Of a stretch of DNA of 38,557 bases, positions 1 through 9,227 are shown piece by piece. Source of the DNA: Gammaproteobacteria bacterium (GTDB lineage Bacteria > Pseudomonadota > Gammaproteobacteria > Pseudomonadales > Azotimanducaceae). Under the pieces are notes generated by a model that did not search any database, was not told the DNA's origin, and was given only the letters and a program-made list of their open reading frames with translations. How positions within the stretch are numbered: position 1 is the stretch's first letter; every line of letters begins with the position of its first letter. The DNA lies in assembly GCA_009842245.1 (NCBI GenBank), contig VYFT01000077.1, forward strand, positions 1 to 38,557, in the 5' to 3' direction. Both the position numbers and the translations under genes were made by a program.

Positions 1-23
1 AATTCAATCAACTCAAACAGAAG

Positions 24-52
24 AAAAAACGCCCGTTTCGGGCGTTTTTTTT
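24..52. terminator. Rho-independent terminator, probably bidirectional
   Basis: An A-run, the arm ACGCCCG, a TTT loop, the arm CGGGCGT and eight Ts form a G+C-rich hairpin with a clean U-tract on the plus strand. The A-run on the left gives a U-tract for the minus strand too. It probably ends a gene lying left of the window. Confidence 0.9.
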
Positions 53-177
53 GTCTTTTAAAAACGTATTGTCGTCGAGAGCAGAATGTTGGTTGGTATC
101 TCGGAAACTAGACTATGAAGAGTGCTTTTGAGCTGAATACTCAATGCGATACGAAGCAAATTTACTGGTCTACTAAA

Positions 178-228
178 ATTATTGACGAGCGAATTTATCA
201 GTTCGTCAAATAATTACTTTTCGTAATT
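178..228 (+). other. Two adjacent stem-loops in a leader region
   Basis: An imperfect hairpin pairs 178-188 with 203-214 (11 pairs and one bulged base). A second hairpin pairs AATTAC at 212-217 with GTAATT at 223-228. The two share bases 212-214, so they cannot both form fully. They lie just before the exported HEAT-like gene. They could be an mRNA leader structure or a protein-binding site, or chance pairing in A+T-rich DNA. Confidence 0.3.
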
Positions 229-268
229 CAGAACAATCAGACACCGAGAGAATAGAACCACATAGCGC

Positions 269-1237
269 ATGTGTTCGAAAACCCAAAATGTGACCGAATC
301 TGATCGTATTTCATCAATGATGCTTTGTTCATTGCTGCTGATTCTTGCGCTAACGGGAGCTACCGATGATGGTTCATCGAATCTTGAACGCATTGAGTTG
401 CTAGACTGGATCGGCCACAAAGGCGTAGAAGATCCTACCTGGAGCGACGAGAGAATATTCAAAGCAATACAACAGGGATTGAGTCAAAGTGATTCAGATG
501 TGGTTAACGCGACGATTGGTGCGATGGCATGGATTGCGGCATATGCAGACCTAAACATAGAAGATCGACGGTCGACTCAAAACATCGCTCGCGATATTGG
601 ATCTCTACCTGGAATCAAGGAGTACTTGATAGATCGTTGGAATGAGGCTTACCGCGAAAATTCCAACCCTTGGATTGGATCGAAGACTACAAAGTTCGTT
701 GAGATCCGAAACTCGAAGACCGTGTGGAAATCGGAATGGGCATGGTTGACTATCCCAGCAACACTCGCAACGTTTTTTCGCGGTGATCCGGAGATTATCG
801 AAGTCCTTTGGCAAGCACACAATCCCAATCACCCAGAGTTATTACTGTCCCTCTTGAGTGTTGCCCAAATTGAAACGGACAAAGCTAACGAATTTCGTGT
901 ACAAATCCTATTCAACCAAAATGTTAATCCGTTCGCAACCGTGCTGGCTATCGATAGTTTGGGTAGATTTCGTAGCGATGAGGGTCTTGCAGCGTTAATC
1001 CGTCGCTTAGGTCGCAAGGACACGTCAAGTGAATTGGCGTCCATGCTTTTGAGTTCAATTAGTGCTTACGGCGATGAGGTCAAGCCGTACCAAAATATTT
1101 TGAACACAGCAACTAAAGAGCTTGGTTTAGATCTTTCTCAAGAAGAACCGGCAGAGACACCGAATCATGAACTTCTTGCATATTTATTGTTCATGGTTAA
1201 GAACGGGTACGAAAACGAGGAAGCCTTAGCTGATTGA
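269..1237 (+). CDS. Hypothetical exported HEAT-repeat-like protein
   Basis: This is a 322-residue protein that I do not recognise as a named family. If translation starts at the internal methionines 17 or 18 (base 317 or 320), it begins with a hydrophobic stretch, MMLCSLLLILALTGA, that looks like a signal peptide. That makes the internal start more likely than base 269, and neither has a strong Shine-Dalgarno. The rest is mostly alpha-helical, with paired helices such as DEGLAALIRRLGRKD around residues 230-250 that resemble HEAT or Armadillo repeats. No catalytic motif is visible. It stands alone between a terminator and a convergent membrane-protein gene. A periplasmic scaffold role is only a guess. 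Confidence 0.6.
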   Translation: MCSKTQNVTESDRISSMMLCSLLLILALTGATDDGSSNLERIELLDWIGHKGVEDPTWSDERIFKAIQQGLSQSDSDVVNATIGAMAWIAAYADLNIEDRRSTQNIARDIGSLPGIKEYLIDRWNEAYRENSNPWIGSKTTKFVEIRNSKTVWKSEWAWLTIPATLATFFRGDPEIIEVLWQAHNPNHPELLLSLLSVAQIETDKANEFRVQILFNQNVNPFATVLAIDSLGRFRSDEGLAALIRRLGRKDTSSELASMLLSSISAYGDEVKPYQNILNTATKELGLDLSQEEPAETPNHELLAYLLFMVKNGYENEEALAD

Positions 1238-1402
1238 CCATAAACAGAAACACTATTTGGACTTGTTGAACAGGTTGTTGGAGTCTCCGTTCAGTCATTC
1301 GCACTTCTATCGATAAGACCGGTTTCTCAACCTCCTCTCAGGTTGGAGTCTACTGTCGTGTAATAGCGATGACGCAGTTTACTGCATTCTTCTTAAGGTT
1401 TG

Positions 1403-2059
1403 TCAGCCTCTTGGAAATGGGAATTTGATTGAAGCGCTGAAAAACGAAGACTTAACTTCGTCCTTAAAGTATCGAGTCAACTTCAATTCAATCGATGCAT
1501 TCTCATACTTCGGTAGCTTTTTGAATCTTAACCCCACGGACGCCACCGGAGTGTACTGTTGTTGTTCGAGGTTAGTTCTGACTACCTCGCCTGGTGCTGG
1601 TCCAATGCCAGCTGGGGGCCGCAAGTTATAGTGGACAGTCTCTAAGCGCCAGTACCGTGCAACACCAACTCTGCCCACAAATGAAAATCGGTCACTTGTT
1701 CTAAACGACGCAGTCCCAACAAATGACACAAATCTGTTTGCTTCGGGTCTCACGTTGTAGTAATTGGGAGTATCCGGAACTGGTGGTTGTGTCTGTAAGT
1801 GAGCATTTAAAGTTGACGCCTCAATAGCCGGAGCTGAATCCCATGCAAGCTCTAAACCGAACAATTCATTGAATTGATATCCTGCTCCAGCACCGAAACC
1901 TAACCCATCGCCATGCCGCGCATTAACATCTTCACTAAATAGAGATAGGTTACCAACGATATATAAACCTCGTGACTCCTCTCCCAAAGCCAAGGAACTC
2001 GACAAGATCAGGAGAGTCGAGCCGATAATTGTTGAGAGTGATTTGAGATATGTCCTCAT
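1403..2059 (-). CDS. Outer-membrane beta-barrel protein, OmpA/OmpW-like
   Basis: A 218-residue protein with a signal peptide (basic start, hydrophobic STIIGSTLLILSSSLALG, cleavage near residue 26) followed by alternating hydrophobic and polar strands. The segment GDGLGFGAGAGYQFNELFGL (about residues 50-70) is typical of small eight-stranded barrels, where the first strands contain GxGxGYQF-type motifs. The size fits an OmpA/OmpW-type 'outer membrane beta-barrel' family. The function (small-molecule pore, adhesion or structure) cannot be told from sequence. It is transcribed towards the HEAT-like gene and divergently from the dcw cluster. A 13-base palindrome lies 77 bases upstream of its start. 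Confidence 0.75.
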   Translation of the reverse strand: MRTYLKSLSTIIGSTLLILSSSLALGEESRGLYIVGNLSLFSEDVNARHGDGLGFGAGAGYQFNELFGLELAWDSAPAIEASTLNAHLQTQPPVPDTPNYYNVRPEANRFVSFVGTASFRTSDRFSFVGRVGVARYWRLETVHYNLRPPAGIGPAPGEVVRTNLEQQQYTPVASVGLRFKKLPKYENASIELKLTRYFKDEVKSSFFSASIKFPFPRG

Positions 2060-2135
2060 ATGATTTCTTAGAGTTGCTGGTGAAGTCCGAGGAATTAAAC
2101 TATTCGTATCAAACTTCAGTTAAAGGAAGTGTATA

Positions 2136-2148
2136 TTAGTTTAACTAA
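2136..2148. promoter_or_regulatory. 13-base palindrome, possible operator for the OMP gene
   Basis: TTAGTT-T-AACTAA is a perfect inverted repeat. On the minus strand it lies directly before a -10-like TATACA, so a bound protein would block the outer-membrane protein promoter. This is a position-based inference in A+T-rich DNA. Confidence 0.25.
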
Positions 2149-2371
2149 AACTAAGATTGAGTCAATCGAAACTTGAGCGTGTACACACACGGTACTATCG
2201 GAATTTTCAGTCTTCCAATTCTCTTCGCTGAGTCTGGTTTCGACTACGAAACTCATCGTGTTACTCTAAGAAATCTCTAAACAGACTCTCAATCTAATCG
2301 AAATACTCAAAACCGAGGTTGCGGAAAAAATGACGGACGCTGTGTAGTGGTACGAATTTTTCGTGTTCATG

Positions 2372-2399
2372 TTGTAAAATATAGGTAACAATGTAGATT
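2372..2399 (+). promoter_or_regulatory. Weak candidate sigma-70 promoter for the dcw operon
   Basis: TTGTAA, a 16-base spacer and TAGATT lie about 135 bases before rsmH on the plus strand. Both boxes are weak matches. It is the best pair I found, and another weak pair (TTGCGG/TGTAGT, 2319-2348) is also possible. Confidence 0.22.
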
Positions 2400-2477
2400 C
2401 TGTACGTTTGGTCTAGGAAGGACGAATGTGCAGGAGCCTTCCAAATACGTGATCTCTCAAATGAATGGAGGCAACGA

Positions 2478-2522
2478 GTGGATATCACGCACGCGTTCAG
2501 ATCAGCGCGCGAAGCAAGTTGA
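2478..2522 (+). CDS. Mini reading frame (14 codons) before rsmH, possible leader peptide
   Basis: A GTG start lies six bases after a perfect GGAGG (2467-2471) and opens a 14-residue frame (VDITHAFRSAREAS) ending in TGA at 2520-2522, 12 bases before the rsmH ATG. It is in the same reading frame as rsmH. rsmH itself has no visible Shine-Dalgarno, so ribosomes may load here and reinitiate on rsmH. It could equally be a decayed N-terminal extension, or chance. Confidence 0.3.
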   Translation: MDITHAFRSAREAS

Positions 2523-2534
2523 TTTGAACAGCCC

Positions 2535-3449
2535 ATGGCTGCTACCAAACACGTACCAGTATTAGTACGTGAAATACTGTCGATGCTGGTCGTTCGACCG
2601 AATGGCAACTATCTCGACGCCACGTTTGGTGGCGGGGGACACACTCGCGCAATTCTTGAAAAAGTCGACGAAAGTGCTCGAATTCTAGCTATTGACCGCG
2701 ATGCAGTAGCAGTAGAACGAGGAAAACAGCTAGCGACCGAAGATCCAAGAGTCACGGTTGCTCATGCATCGTTCGACCAGATCGCAGAAACGAGCCGGGC
2801 TAACGGTTTTGAACGGTTCGATGGTATTCTGTTTGACATAGGCGTGTCATCCGATCAGCTTGAAGATGAGCAACGAGGATTTAGTTTCCAAAGAAACGGT
2901 CCACTCGACATGCGTATGGACCCTACAACTGGACAGTCCGCGGCAGACTGGTTGAACAGTGCGTCGGTACGATCAATCACCACAGTATTGAGGAAGTTCG
3001 GAGACGAACGAAATGCGAAATTAATTGCAAGTGCGATTGAATCAGCGAGACCACTGACCCAAACTCAAGAGCTTGTGGAAGTCATTCGTCGCGCATGTAA
3101 GACTCGCGATGCAGGAAAACACGTTGCGACGAGGACTTTCCAAGCCATCAGAATTCACGTCAATGACGAGTTAACACAGTTACGTCAAGGACTACGAAAT
3201 GCGTTTGAACTTATAGACAAAGGTGGCCGAATCGCCGTGATAACGTTTCACTCACTAGAACATCGAGCAGTACGGTGGCAATTTTCGCAGTGGGTGGACT
3301 CCGCCATGCCAGCCCGCATGCCTATTCGTGGATCGAACAAGGGACCCATGAAGTTAATCGAAAAAGGCTTAACGCCGAAGAGGCAGGAAACAGAGAGCAA
3401 TCCTCGCGCTCGGTCTGCGATGCTACAGGTAATTGAACGTGTCCAATAG
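2535..3449 (+). CDS. rsmH: 16S rRNA (cytosine(1402)-N4)-methyltransferase RsmH (MraW)
   Basis: RsmH uses S-adenosylmethionine to methylate N4 of C1402 in 16S rRNA, in the decoding centre. The 304-residue length is normal. The start HVPVLVREIL, the SAM-binding loop DATFGGGGHTRAIL (about residues 28-41), the motif DGILFDIGVSSDQL, the RGFSFQRNGPLDMRMDP segment and the ITFHSLEHRAV segment are all family signatures. Start ATG 2535 matches the known N-terminus, and an in-frame TGA at 2520 excludes a much longer form. No Shine-Dalgarno is seen directly upstream. It is the first gene of the dcw operon here because mraZ is missing, and its end overlaps ftsL. Confidence 0.97.
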   Translation: MAATKHVPVLVREILSMLVVRPNGNYLDATFGGGGHTRAILEKVDESARILAIDRDAVAVERGKQLATEDPRVTVAHASFDQIAETSRANGFERFDGILFDIGVSSDQLEDEQRGFSFQRNGPLDMRMDPTTGQSAADWLNSASVRSITTVLRKFGDERNAKLIASAIESARPLTQTQELVEVIRRACKTRDAGKHVATRTFQAIRIHVNDELTQLRQGLRNAFELIDKGGRIAVITFHSLEHRAVRWQFSQWVDSAMPARMPIRGSNKGPMKLIEKGLTPKRQETESNPRARSAMLQVIERVQ

Positions 3450-3762
3450 TTCAACAACAACTCCGGAAAAGAAACGTCAAGCGCCAACGTGGTTCTGGTG
3501 GGCTGCGTGGGTTTGTGTTCTCAGTGGCATCATCGTCATGGGGATTCTCATCATCTATCAAATCGACGAGCGTCTCAGTTTGTACGATCAAATTCTTGAA
3601 CTTCGAGTGCAACACGATGATGCTCTTGAAGAACTAAAAAGCCTACAAGTCGAACGCGGAAGCGAACGATCCTATGAAAGAGTCGTCGATATTGCGACGA
3701 ACGAACTCCAGATGGAGTTTCCCACAAAGGTGGAGGTTGCTAGTTTGGAGAACGAAGAGTGA
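3439..3762 (+). CDS. ftsL: Cell division protein FtsL
   Basis: FtsL is a small bitopic protein that forms the FtsQLB complex and activates FtsWI during septum synthesis. The protein has a short basic cytoplasmic tail, one membrane helix (about residues 20-40, WWAAWVCVLSGIIVMGILII) and a periplasmic coiled coil (LSLYDQILELRVQHDDALEE). GTG 3439 is preferred because AGGT at 3427-3430 is well spaced from it. TTG 3433 in the same frame is an alternative giving 109 residues. It overlaps the rsmH end, and its TGA shares bases with the ftsI GTG. Sequence conservation is low in this family, so position between rsmH and ftsI carries much of the call. Confidence 0.88.
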   Translation: MSNSSTTTPEKKRQAPTWFWWAAWVCVLSGIIVMGILIIYQIDERLSLYDQILELRVQHDDALEELKSLQVERGSERSYERVVDIATNELQMEFPTKVEVASLENEE

Positions 3763-5417
3763 GTGCGTTCAGATATCGGCTCTTGTTCGTAGGCTTCAGT
3801 ATTGTCGTGCTGATCTTACTCTTCCGTATGTTTTCGTTAGCGTACTTCGATAGAGAGTTCTTACAAGCTCGGGGTAGCGCAATCGCGGAACGCACTATCG
3901 ACGTGCCGACCAATCGAGGAATCATCTACGATCGCAACGGAGAACCCCTGGCTCTAAGCATCCCGGTGTATTCATTTTGGACGGATCCAGGATTTGACAC
4001 AATCTCGGACGAAGACATTCCAGCACTCGCCCAAGCCTTGGATGTTTCTGAAGAGCGCCTGCGAACAGTGTTGTACAACGGAAGAAATACGAGATTTGTG
4101 TATCTAAAGCGGCGTGCCTCAAGAGAGATAGCGGATGCAGTGGAAGCATTGAAAGTAAAGGGAGTCCGCTTTGAGATTGAGTATCGACGCTATTACCCGA
4201 CAGCGGAAGTCGCGTCCCACATAGTCGGAATCGCGAACTCAGATGGTATCGGTATTGAGGGTTTAGAAGCAGCACACGAGAAACAACTTCGTGGTAGTCC
4301 TGGGAAACGAAGAATATTGCGCGGTCGAGATGGTCGGCGGCTACGCGATATCGAACTCGCAGAACCACCCGTCTTCGGGCAAGATGTCACCACAACAGTG
4401 GACTTAGGGTTGCAGTATCTCGCATATAGACACCTGCGAACCGCGGTCGAGGAAAACGATGCATTATCTGCTTCCGCCGTTGTAGTTGAAGTTAGTTCTG
4501 GGCAGATTTTGGCAATGGCTAATTATCCGACCTTCAATCCCAATGATTCGAGTGATCGGGTTCCAGCTCGCATGAGAAATCGCGTGATCAAGGATGCATA
4601 TGAACCCGGTTCCACTGTAAAACCATTTTCCGCGATCGCGGCCATGGAGAGCGGTAAATTTCAGCCAGACACTGAAGTATCCACCTCGCCGGGTTCCTTC
4701 CACGTGGGAGATAAGCTAATTGAAGACCCTCGAGACTACGGTACGCTGACACTAAAAATGGTGTTGGTGAAGTCCAGCCAAGTAGGGATAGCGAAGATCG
4801 CCTTGGATCTGGAGCACCACGCAATCTACGATGTCTTGAGTCGAGTAGGGTTCAACGAAGTACCGTTTTGTGGACTACCGAATGAGACTCCGGGAATTCT
4901 GCGGGCGGACGATCTTGAGCGAGAAATTGGTCGAGCCACCTTTGCATTTGGCTATGGTATGACCGTATCCCCCTTACAGTTGGCGAAAGCGTACCTAACG
5001 ATTGCAACAGGCGGTAAACGTCGAGCGGTTACGATTGTTAAAGATCCTACTCGGAGGTTGCCGAGGGATGTTCAAGTCTTAGATCCGGAACAAGTGGCTA
5101 GCGTTATGGACATGTTGCGATCGGTCACTGCATGGCCAGGTACTGCACCAAAGGCTGCGATAGACGGGTTCTCAGTGGCTGGTAAGACCGGCACGGTACG
5201 CAAAGTTAAAGACGGAGAGTACGATGAAAATCTACACATCGCGTGGTTCGTTGGGATTACGCCCGTCGAAGACCCTAGATTCGTTACTGTAGTGGTAGTC
5301 AACGAACCAAAGGGTGAGACAGTTTCTGGCGGTGGAGTAGCAGCACCGATCTTTGCTAGATTAACGTCACACGCGCTGCAGTTGATTCCACCAGATTACG
5401 TTGCTCAAGGACGCTAA
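3759..5417 (+). CDS. ftsI: Septal peptidoglycan transpeptidase FtsI (PBP3)
   Basis: FtsI is the class B penicillin-binding protein that cross-links septal peptidoglycan with FtsW. The 552 residues show one N-terminal membrane helix (about 7-27), a dimerisation/pedestal domain with the RGIIYDRNGEPLA motif (about 53-65), and a transpeptidase domain. The nucleophile motif is STVK at 285-288 and the third motif is KTG at 476-478. The middle SxN motif reads S339-S340-Q341, where class B enzymes normally have Asn. Start GTG 3759 overlaps the ftsL stop (GTGA) and has GGAG at 3747-3750. It is followed after three bases by murE. Confidence 0.96.
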   Translation: MSAFRYRLLFVGFSIVVLILLFRMFSLAYFDREFLQARGSAIAERTIDVPTNRGIIYDRNGEPLALSIPVYSFWTDPGFDTISDEDIPALAQALDVSEERLRTVLYNGRNTRFVYLKRRASREIADAVEALKVKGVRFEIEYRRYYPTAEVASHIVGIANSDGIGIEGLEAAHEKQLRGSPGKRRILRGRDGRRLRDIELAEPPVFGQDVTTTVDLGLQYLAYRHLRTAVEENDALSASAVVVEVSSGQILAMANYPTFNPNDSSDRVPARMRNRVIKDAYEPGSTVKPFSAIAAMESGKFQPDTEVSTSPGSFHVGDKLIEDPRDYGTLTLKMVLVKSSQVGIAKIALDLEHHAIYDVLSRVGFNEVPFCGLPNETPGILRADDLEREIGRATFAFGYGMTVSPLQLAKAYLTIATGGKRRAVTIVKDPTRRLPRDVQVLDPEQVASVMDMLRSVTAWPGTAPKAAIDGFSVAGKTGTVRKVKDGEYDENLHIAWFVGITPVEDPRFVTVVVVNEPKGETVSGGGVAAPIFARLTSHALQLIPPDYVAQGR

Positions 5418-5420
5418 GCA

Positions 5421-6869
5421 ATGTTACTCGGCGAGATCTTAAAACGACAAGATGTACCTGAAGTCGAAATTTCCGGAATCAAAAACGACTCTCGGGACGT
5501 TAGACCTGGTGACCTCTTCATCGCGTACCGTGGTGGTCAATTTGACGCTCATGAATTTGTTCAAGACGCAATACAAGCAGGTGCAGCTGCAATTTGCGCA
5601 GAGATTGATCAACCACCTGATATTCCAATTCCGTGGGTCAAAGAGACTGATATAGCACAGCGCCAAGCAGAGTTCGCCGCGCGTTTCCACGCGTTTCCTT
5701 CGCGGCACTTGAACATCATTGGGGTAACGGGCACGAACGGCAAGACTTCGGTAGCTTTCGGAATAGCGAATTTGTTGGACAGTACCGCGTTCATGGGAAC
5801 GCTGGGCTGGGGCTTACCGAACGCATTAGCAGAAACCGCACTCACAACTATGGGATCAGTCGCGCTGCAAAGGGGATTGAGTCAGCTCATCGAGAGTGAA
5901 TTCCAAAAAGTCGCGATGGAAGTCAGTTCACATGCGTTAGCTCAAGGTCGAGTCAATTGTGTCGAATTTGACGGTGCCGTATTTACGAATCTGACTCGAG
6001 ATCATCTTGACTATCACAAGAGCATGCGCAACTATGCGGACACAAAAATGAAGCTCTTTGAACATTCTGACTTGCGTTACGGAATTGTGAATCAAGACGA
6101 TGAATTTGGTCGATTGATAGTCGATAGACTACGAGAACGAAACATCAAGTGTTTGACTTACGGAACGAGTTCGAGCGCAGATTTGAGTTGGTCGAGTGTT
6201 CGACACACTTCTAAAGGATTGTGCGGTCGTTGGTTGAGTCCTTGGGGAAATGACGAATTCTTCTTGCCCTACTACGGTAGCATGTACGTGGCAAATGCGG
6301 CCGCGATATTGCTTACGAGTCTATGTAATGATCAACAATTCGCTGAAGTCGTAGAGCAAATGCGAACACTTCCAACGGTACCTGGTCGAATGGAATTCAT
6401 CAAAAGGGACGGGCGACCGACGGTAGTTATAGACTATGCTCACACTTCTGACGCACTGCGACATGCACTCGTTGCCGTTCGAGCGCACGCACAAGGACGC
6501 GTGTATTGCGTATTTGGTTGTGGCGGTGCCCGCGATGTTGGAAAACGACCAGAAATGGGTCGAATTGCCGAGATTGTTGCAGACCAGGTCTATCTTACAT
6601 CTGACAATCCACGCGATGAGTCTCCCGATGCAATTGCCCATGACATCTTGCAGGGCATGGCTGAACCGGACTCGGTAGCGGTCGAACTTGATCGAGAATC
6701 CGCTATCCAACTCGCCATTGAAGCCGCTAGCCCTGGAGACGTAGTGTTAGTCGCTGGCAAAGGACGCGAACGATTTCAAGAGATACAAGGGGAACGTCTC
6801 CCAATCGATGATTATGTGACCGTAGAGAACATTCTGAGTGGAGCGCACTATGCTGTTATGGCTGACTGA
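5421..6869 (+). CDS. murE: UDP-MurNAc-L-Ala-D-Glu:meso-diaminopimelate ligase MurE
   Basis: MurE adds the third amino acid of the peptidoglycan stem peptide in the cytoplasm, using ATP. The 482-residue protein has the N-terminal UDP-binding region, the P-loop [10 protein letters not shown] (about residues 100-109), the central ligase motif with [11 protein letters not shown], and the C-terminal motif SDNPRDE (about 393-399). DNPR marks enzymes that use meso-diaminopimelate rather than lysine. Start ATG 5421 follows AAGGA (5407-5411). Its end overlaps mraY by 20 bases. murF normally lies between murE and mraY but is absent, and the length shows no MurF fusion. Confidence 0.97.
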   Translation: MLLGEILKRQDVPEVEISGIKNDSRDVRPGDLFIAYRGGQFDAHEFVQDAIQAGAAAICAEIDQPPDIPIPWVKETDIAQRQAEFAARFHAFPSRHLNIIGVTGTNGKTSVAFGIANLLDSTAFMGTLGWGLPNALAETALTTMGSVALQRGLSQLIESEFQKVAMEVSSHALAQGRVNCVEFDGAVFTNLTRDHLDYHKSMRNYADTKMKLFEHSDLRYGIVNQDDEFGRLIVDRLRERNIKCLTYGTSSSADLSWSSVRHTSKGLCGRWLSPWGNDEFFLPYYGSMYVANAAAILLTSLCNDQQFAEVVEQMRTLPTVPGRMEFIKRDGRPTVVIDYAHTSDALRHALVAVRAHAQGRVYCVFGCGGARDVGKRPEMGRIAEIVADQVYLTSDNPRDESPDAIAHDILQGMAEPDSVAVELDRESAIQLAIEAASPGDVVLVAGKGRERFQEIQGERLPIDDYVTVENILSGAHYAVMAD

Positions 6870-7926
6870 GCAATTGGCCGAATTCAGCGGCTTCTTCAAT
6901 GTATTTCACTACATTACGTTTCGCGCGATGGTCGGCGCGATAACCGGACTTGCGTTAACTCTACTATTCGGTCCGTTAGTGATCCGTCAGTTTTCCGATC
7001 GAAATATTAGCGAGTCAATTCGAGAAGATGGACCTACGTCCCATCATACTAAAGCTGGTACGCCCACGATGGGTGGAATCATGATCGTTTTGGCGATCGT
7101 GATTGCTGCGCTTCTTTGGTGCGACCTCACAAGTCTTCGGGTGTGGATCGTACTGGGTTCGTTGGTGGGTTTCGCACTCATCGGATTTCTCGACGACTAT
7201 CGCAAGTTTCGAGAACAACGTGGAATCTCTGCTGGATTGAAGTTTCTCCTACAGTCCCTGCTAGGTCTCGGTATCGCGGTAACGCTGTTCATGACTGCGA
7301 CAATACCAGAAGAGACGGAGCTGATCGTTCCGCTATTCAAGGACGTCATCATTCCGTTGGGCTTTGGATTCGTGATTCTGACGTATCTGATGATAGTGGG
7401 TATGAGTAATGCCGTTAATTTAGCCGACGGTTTAGACGGACTCGCGATCATGCCAGCAGTGATGATAGCTGCTGCATTGGGATTTATTGCGTATCTGGTT
7501 GGCCATGATGAATTGTCGGCATATCTATTTATTCCAAACATCCCCGGCTCGGGAGAACTCTCGATTCTCTGTGGAATCATTGCTGGTGCTGGACTAGGTT
7601 TTTTGTGGTTCAACGCATATCCCGCGCAAGTATTCATGGGTGATGTTGGAGCTCTTGCACTTGGTGCGGCTTTAGGGGTAATCGGAGTACTTGTTCGCCA
7701 CGAAATCGTACTTCTAATCATGAGTGGAATTTTTGTACTTGAGACCGCATCTGTGATCGTGCAAGTCGCGAGTTTCAAGCTAACCGGAAAAAGAGTCTTT
7801 CAGATGGCTCCTCTACATCATCACTTTGAACTCAAAGGCTGGCCTGAGTCTAGAGTGATTGTGCGGTTCTGGATTATCAGCTTTGTGCTCGTCCTGATTG
7901 GATTGGCGATGTTGAAACTACGATGA
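6850..7926 (+). CDS. mraY: Phospho-MurNAc-pentapeptide transferase MraY
   Basis: MraY transfers phospho-MurNAc-pentapeptide to undecaprenyl phosphate, making lipid I at the inner membrane. The sequence follows the family closely: MLLWLTEQL start, the [10 protein letters not shown] motif, the aspartate pair in [40 protein letters not shown] and [13 protein letters not shown] near the end, with about ten membrane helices. I chose ATG 6850 (358 residues) over the in-frame ATG at 6838 because it matches the known N-terminus and has GGAG at 6839-6842. It overlaps murE by 20 bases and shares ATGA with murD. Confidence 0.97.
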   Translation: MLLWLTEQLAEFSGFFNVFHYITFRAMVGAITGLALTLLFGPLVIRQFSDRNISESIREDGPTSHHTKAGTPTMGGIMIVLAIVIAALLWCDLTSLRVWIVLGSLVGFALIGFLDDYRKFREQRGISAGLKFLLQSLLGLGIAVTLFMTATIPEETELIVPLFKDVIIPLGFGFVILTYLMIVGMSNAVNLADGLDGLAIMPAVMIAAALGFIAYLVGHDELSAYLFIPNIPGSGELSILCGIIAGAGLGFLWFNAYPAQVFMGDVGALALGAALGVIGVLVRHEIVLLIMSGIFVLETASVIVQVASFKLTGKRVFQMAPLHHHFELKGWPESRVIVRFWIISFVLVLIGLAMLKLR

Positions 7927-9227
7927 AACGAGAACGCGACATAGTTTTGGGTTTAGGTGCTACCGGGTATTCGGTAGTTCGCCACTTACACGCGCAGTGT
8001 CCTGTGTCTGTGTTCGACTCTCGTTTGGGGCGAGACGCACTGGCAATACCCTTTCTCAGAAATGTCCGATCGGACTATCCGGATGTTGATGTGATTCCGC
8101 CAAAGGGATACAAGCGCGCGTTAGAAAATGCACGTCGTGTCATTGCAAGTCCAGGCATTCCGCTGTCGAACAGCATGCTTAAGTGGGCGCAGATCGAACG
8201 AATTCCAGTTGTAGGTGATATTGACTTGTTCATGGAACAGGTTAAAGTCCCAGTGATTGGGATCACCGGTACGAATGGCAAAAGTACTACCGTAAGTCTT
8301 GTCGCGGACATGATGCGAACACGAGGCTTTGTCGCTTGTGGGAATATCGGTACTCCCGTACTCGATATGTTGAAGTCGAAATCCAAGGGCTATGTTCTTG
8401 AACTTTCAAGTTTTCAGCTAGAGCGGTTACAACGAGGACCCTTCAAGGTTGCCTCGATTCTCAACATCAGTGAAGACCATTTAGACCATCATGAGTCAAT
8501 GGAAGAATACGTCGCAGCGAAACAGAGAATCTATCAAGACGCTCAATTCGCAGTCTACGACCATCTCAGACCAGAGACTATTCCAACCAAACGTATTCCA
8601 GGTATCGAGTTAAACAGAGATCCCAGTTGGAAAGTTGAAGAAGATGGAATAGTGATCAAGGGTGAGTTTCTCAGTCAGGATGAAATCGCGCTGAAGGGAT
8701 CGCACAACCTTCAAAACCTTCTAACTGCTTCGGCGATTGCCACTCAATTAGGTGTGAAAATTAACGAGGTCGCACGGACTGCAAGATCGTTTGAAGGCTT
8801 ACCTCATCGAGCACAGAGTCTAGGTTCCGTCGCAGGTGTTGAGTTTATTAACGACTCCAAAGCAAGTAATGTTAGTGCCGCGATTGCATCCATCAAGAGG
8901 CAATATGATGAGCATGCCAAGCTGATATTAATTTGCGGCGGCGATGGAAAAGCAGCCGACTTTAAGAAGCTGGGAGAGTGCATAGACGAGTTCGTTGCGC
9001 ACACCATCTTGATCGGTAGCGATGCGCAAGATATTGCCACATGCATTGAACGCACGAGGTACGAGTTTGCGCAATCTATGGACGCAGCCGTTTCTGTAGC
9101 AGTTAATGTGAGCCAGTCTGGTGACCGGGTGCTGTTGGCACCAGCATGTGCTAGTTTCGACATGTTCACCGACTTCGCGCATCGAGGAACCGCCTTCAAC
9201 AATTGCGTATTGGGGCTGCAAGCATGA
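7923..9227 (+). CDS. murD: UDP-MurNAc-L-alanine:D-glutamate ligase MurD
   Basis: MurD adds D-glutamate to UDP-MurNAc-L-Ala in the cytoplasm, with ATP. The 434-residue protein has the N-terminal Rossmann-like domain ([15 protein letters not shown]), the P-loop [19 protein letters not shown] (about residues 113-131), [20 protein letters not shown], and the C-terminal FINDSKASN and [12 protein letters not shown] motifs of Mur ligases. ATG 7923 overlaps the mraY stop (ATGA), indicating translational coupling. Its end overlaps ftsW in the same way. Confidence 0.96.
   Translation: MKRERDIVLGLGATGYSVVRHLHAQCPVSVFDSRLGRDALAIPFLRNVRSDYPDVDVIPPKGYKRALENARRVIASPGIPLSNSMLKWAQIERIPVVGDIDLFMEQVKVPVIGITGTNGKSTTVSLVADMMRTRGFVACGNIGTPVLDMLKSKSKGYVLELSSFQLERLQRGPFKVASILNISEDHLDHHESMEEYVAAKQRIYQDAQFAVYDHLRPETIPTKRIPGIELNRDPSWKVEEDGIVIKGEFLSQDEIALKGSHNLQNLLTASAIATQLGVKINEVARTARSFEGLPHRAQSLGSVAGVEFINDSKASNVSAAIASIKRQYDEHAKLILICGGDGKAADFKKLGECIDEFVAHTILIGSDAQDIATCIERTRYEFAQSMDAAVSVAVNVSQSGDRVLLAPACASFDMFTDFAHRGTAFNNCVLGLQA

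Larger units (their letters stand above)
2060..2534. other. Gene-free region between the OMP gene and rsmH
   Basis: This 475-base gap holds the divergent control regions of the outer-membrane protein gene and the dcw operon. mraZ, which in most gammaproteobacteria sits directly before rsmH, is not found here on either strand. I see a 13-base palindrome (2136-2148), a hairpin GTTTCG-ACTA-CGAAAC (2237-2252), a weak promoter-like pair (2372-2399) and a mini reading frame with a good Shine-Dalgarno (2478-2522). I see no other coding signal. Confidence 0.6.

Noticed and set aside
1328..1345. Hairpin CAACCT...AGGTTG as a terminator of the HEAT-like gene
   Set aside because: Short stem, no T-run; not enough to call a terminator.
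2294..2608. 104-residue minus-strand frame as a diverged mraZ or other gene
   Set aside because: It runs opposite to the operon, overlaps the conserved rsmH start, and shows no MraZ/AbrB-like motif.
5421..6869. MurE-MurF fusion that would explain the missing murF
   Set aside because: At 482 residues the protein is a normal MurE with only one set of Mur-ligase motifs.
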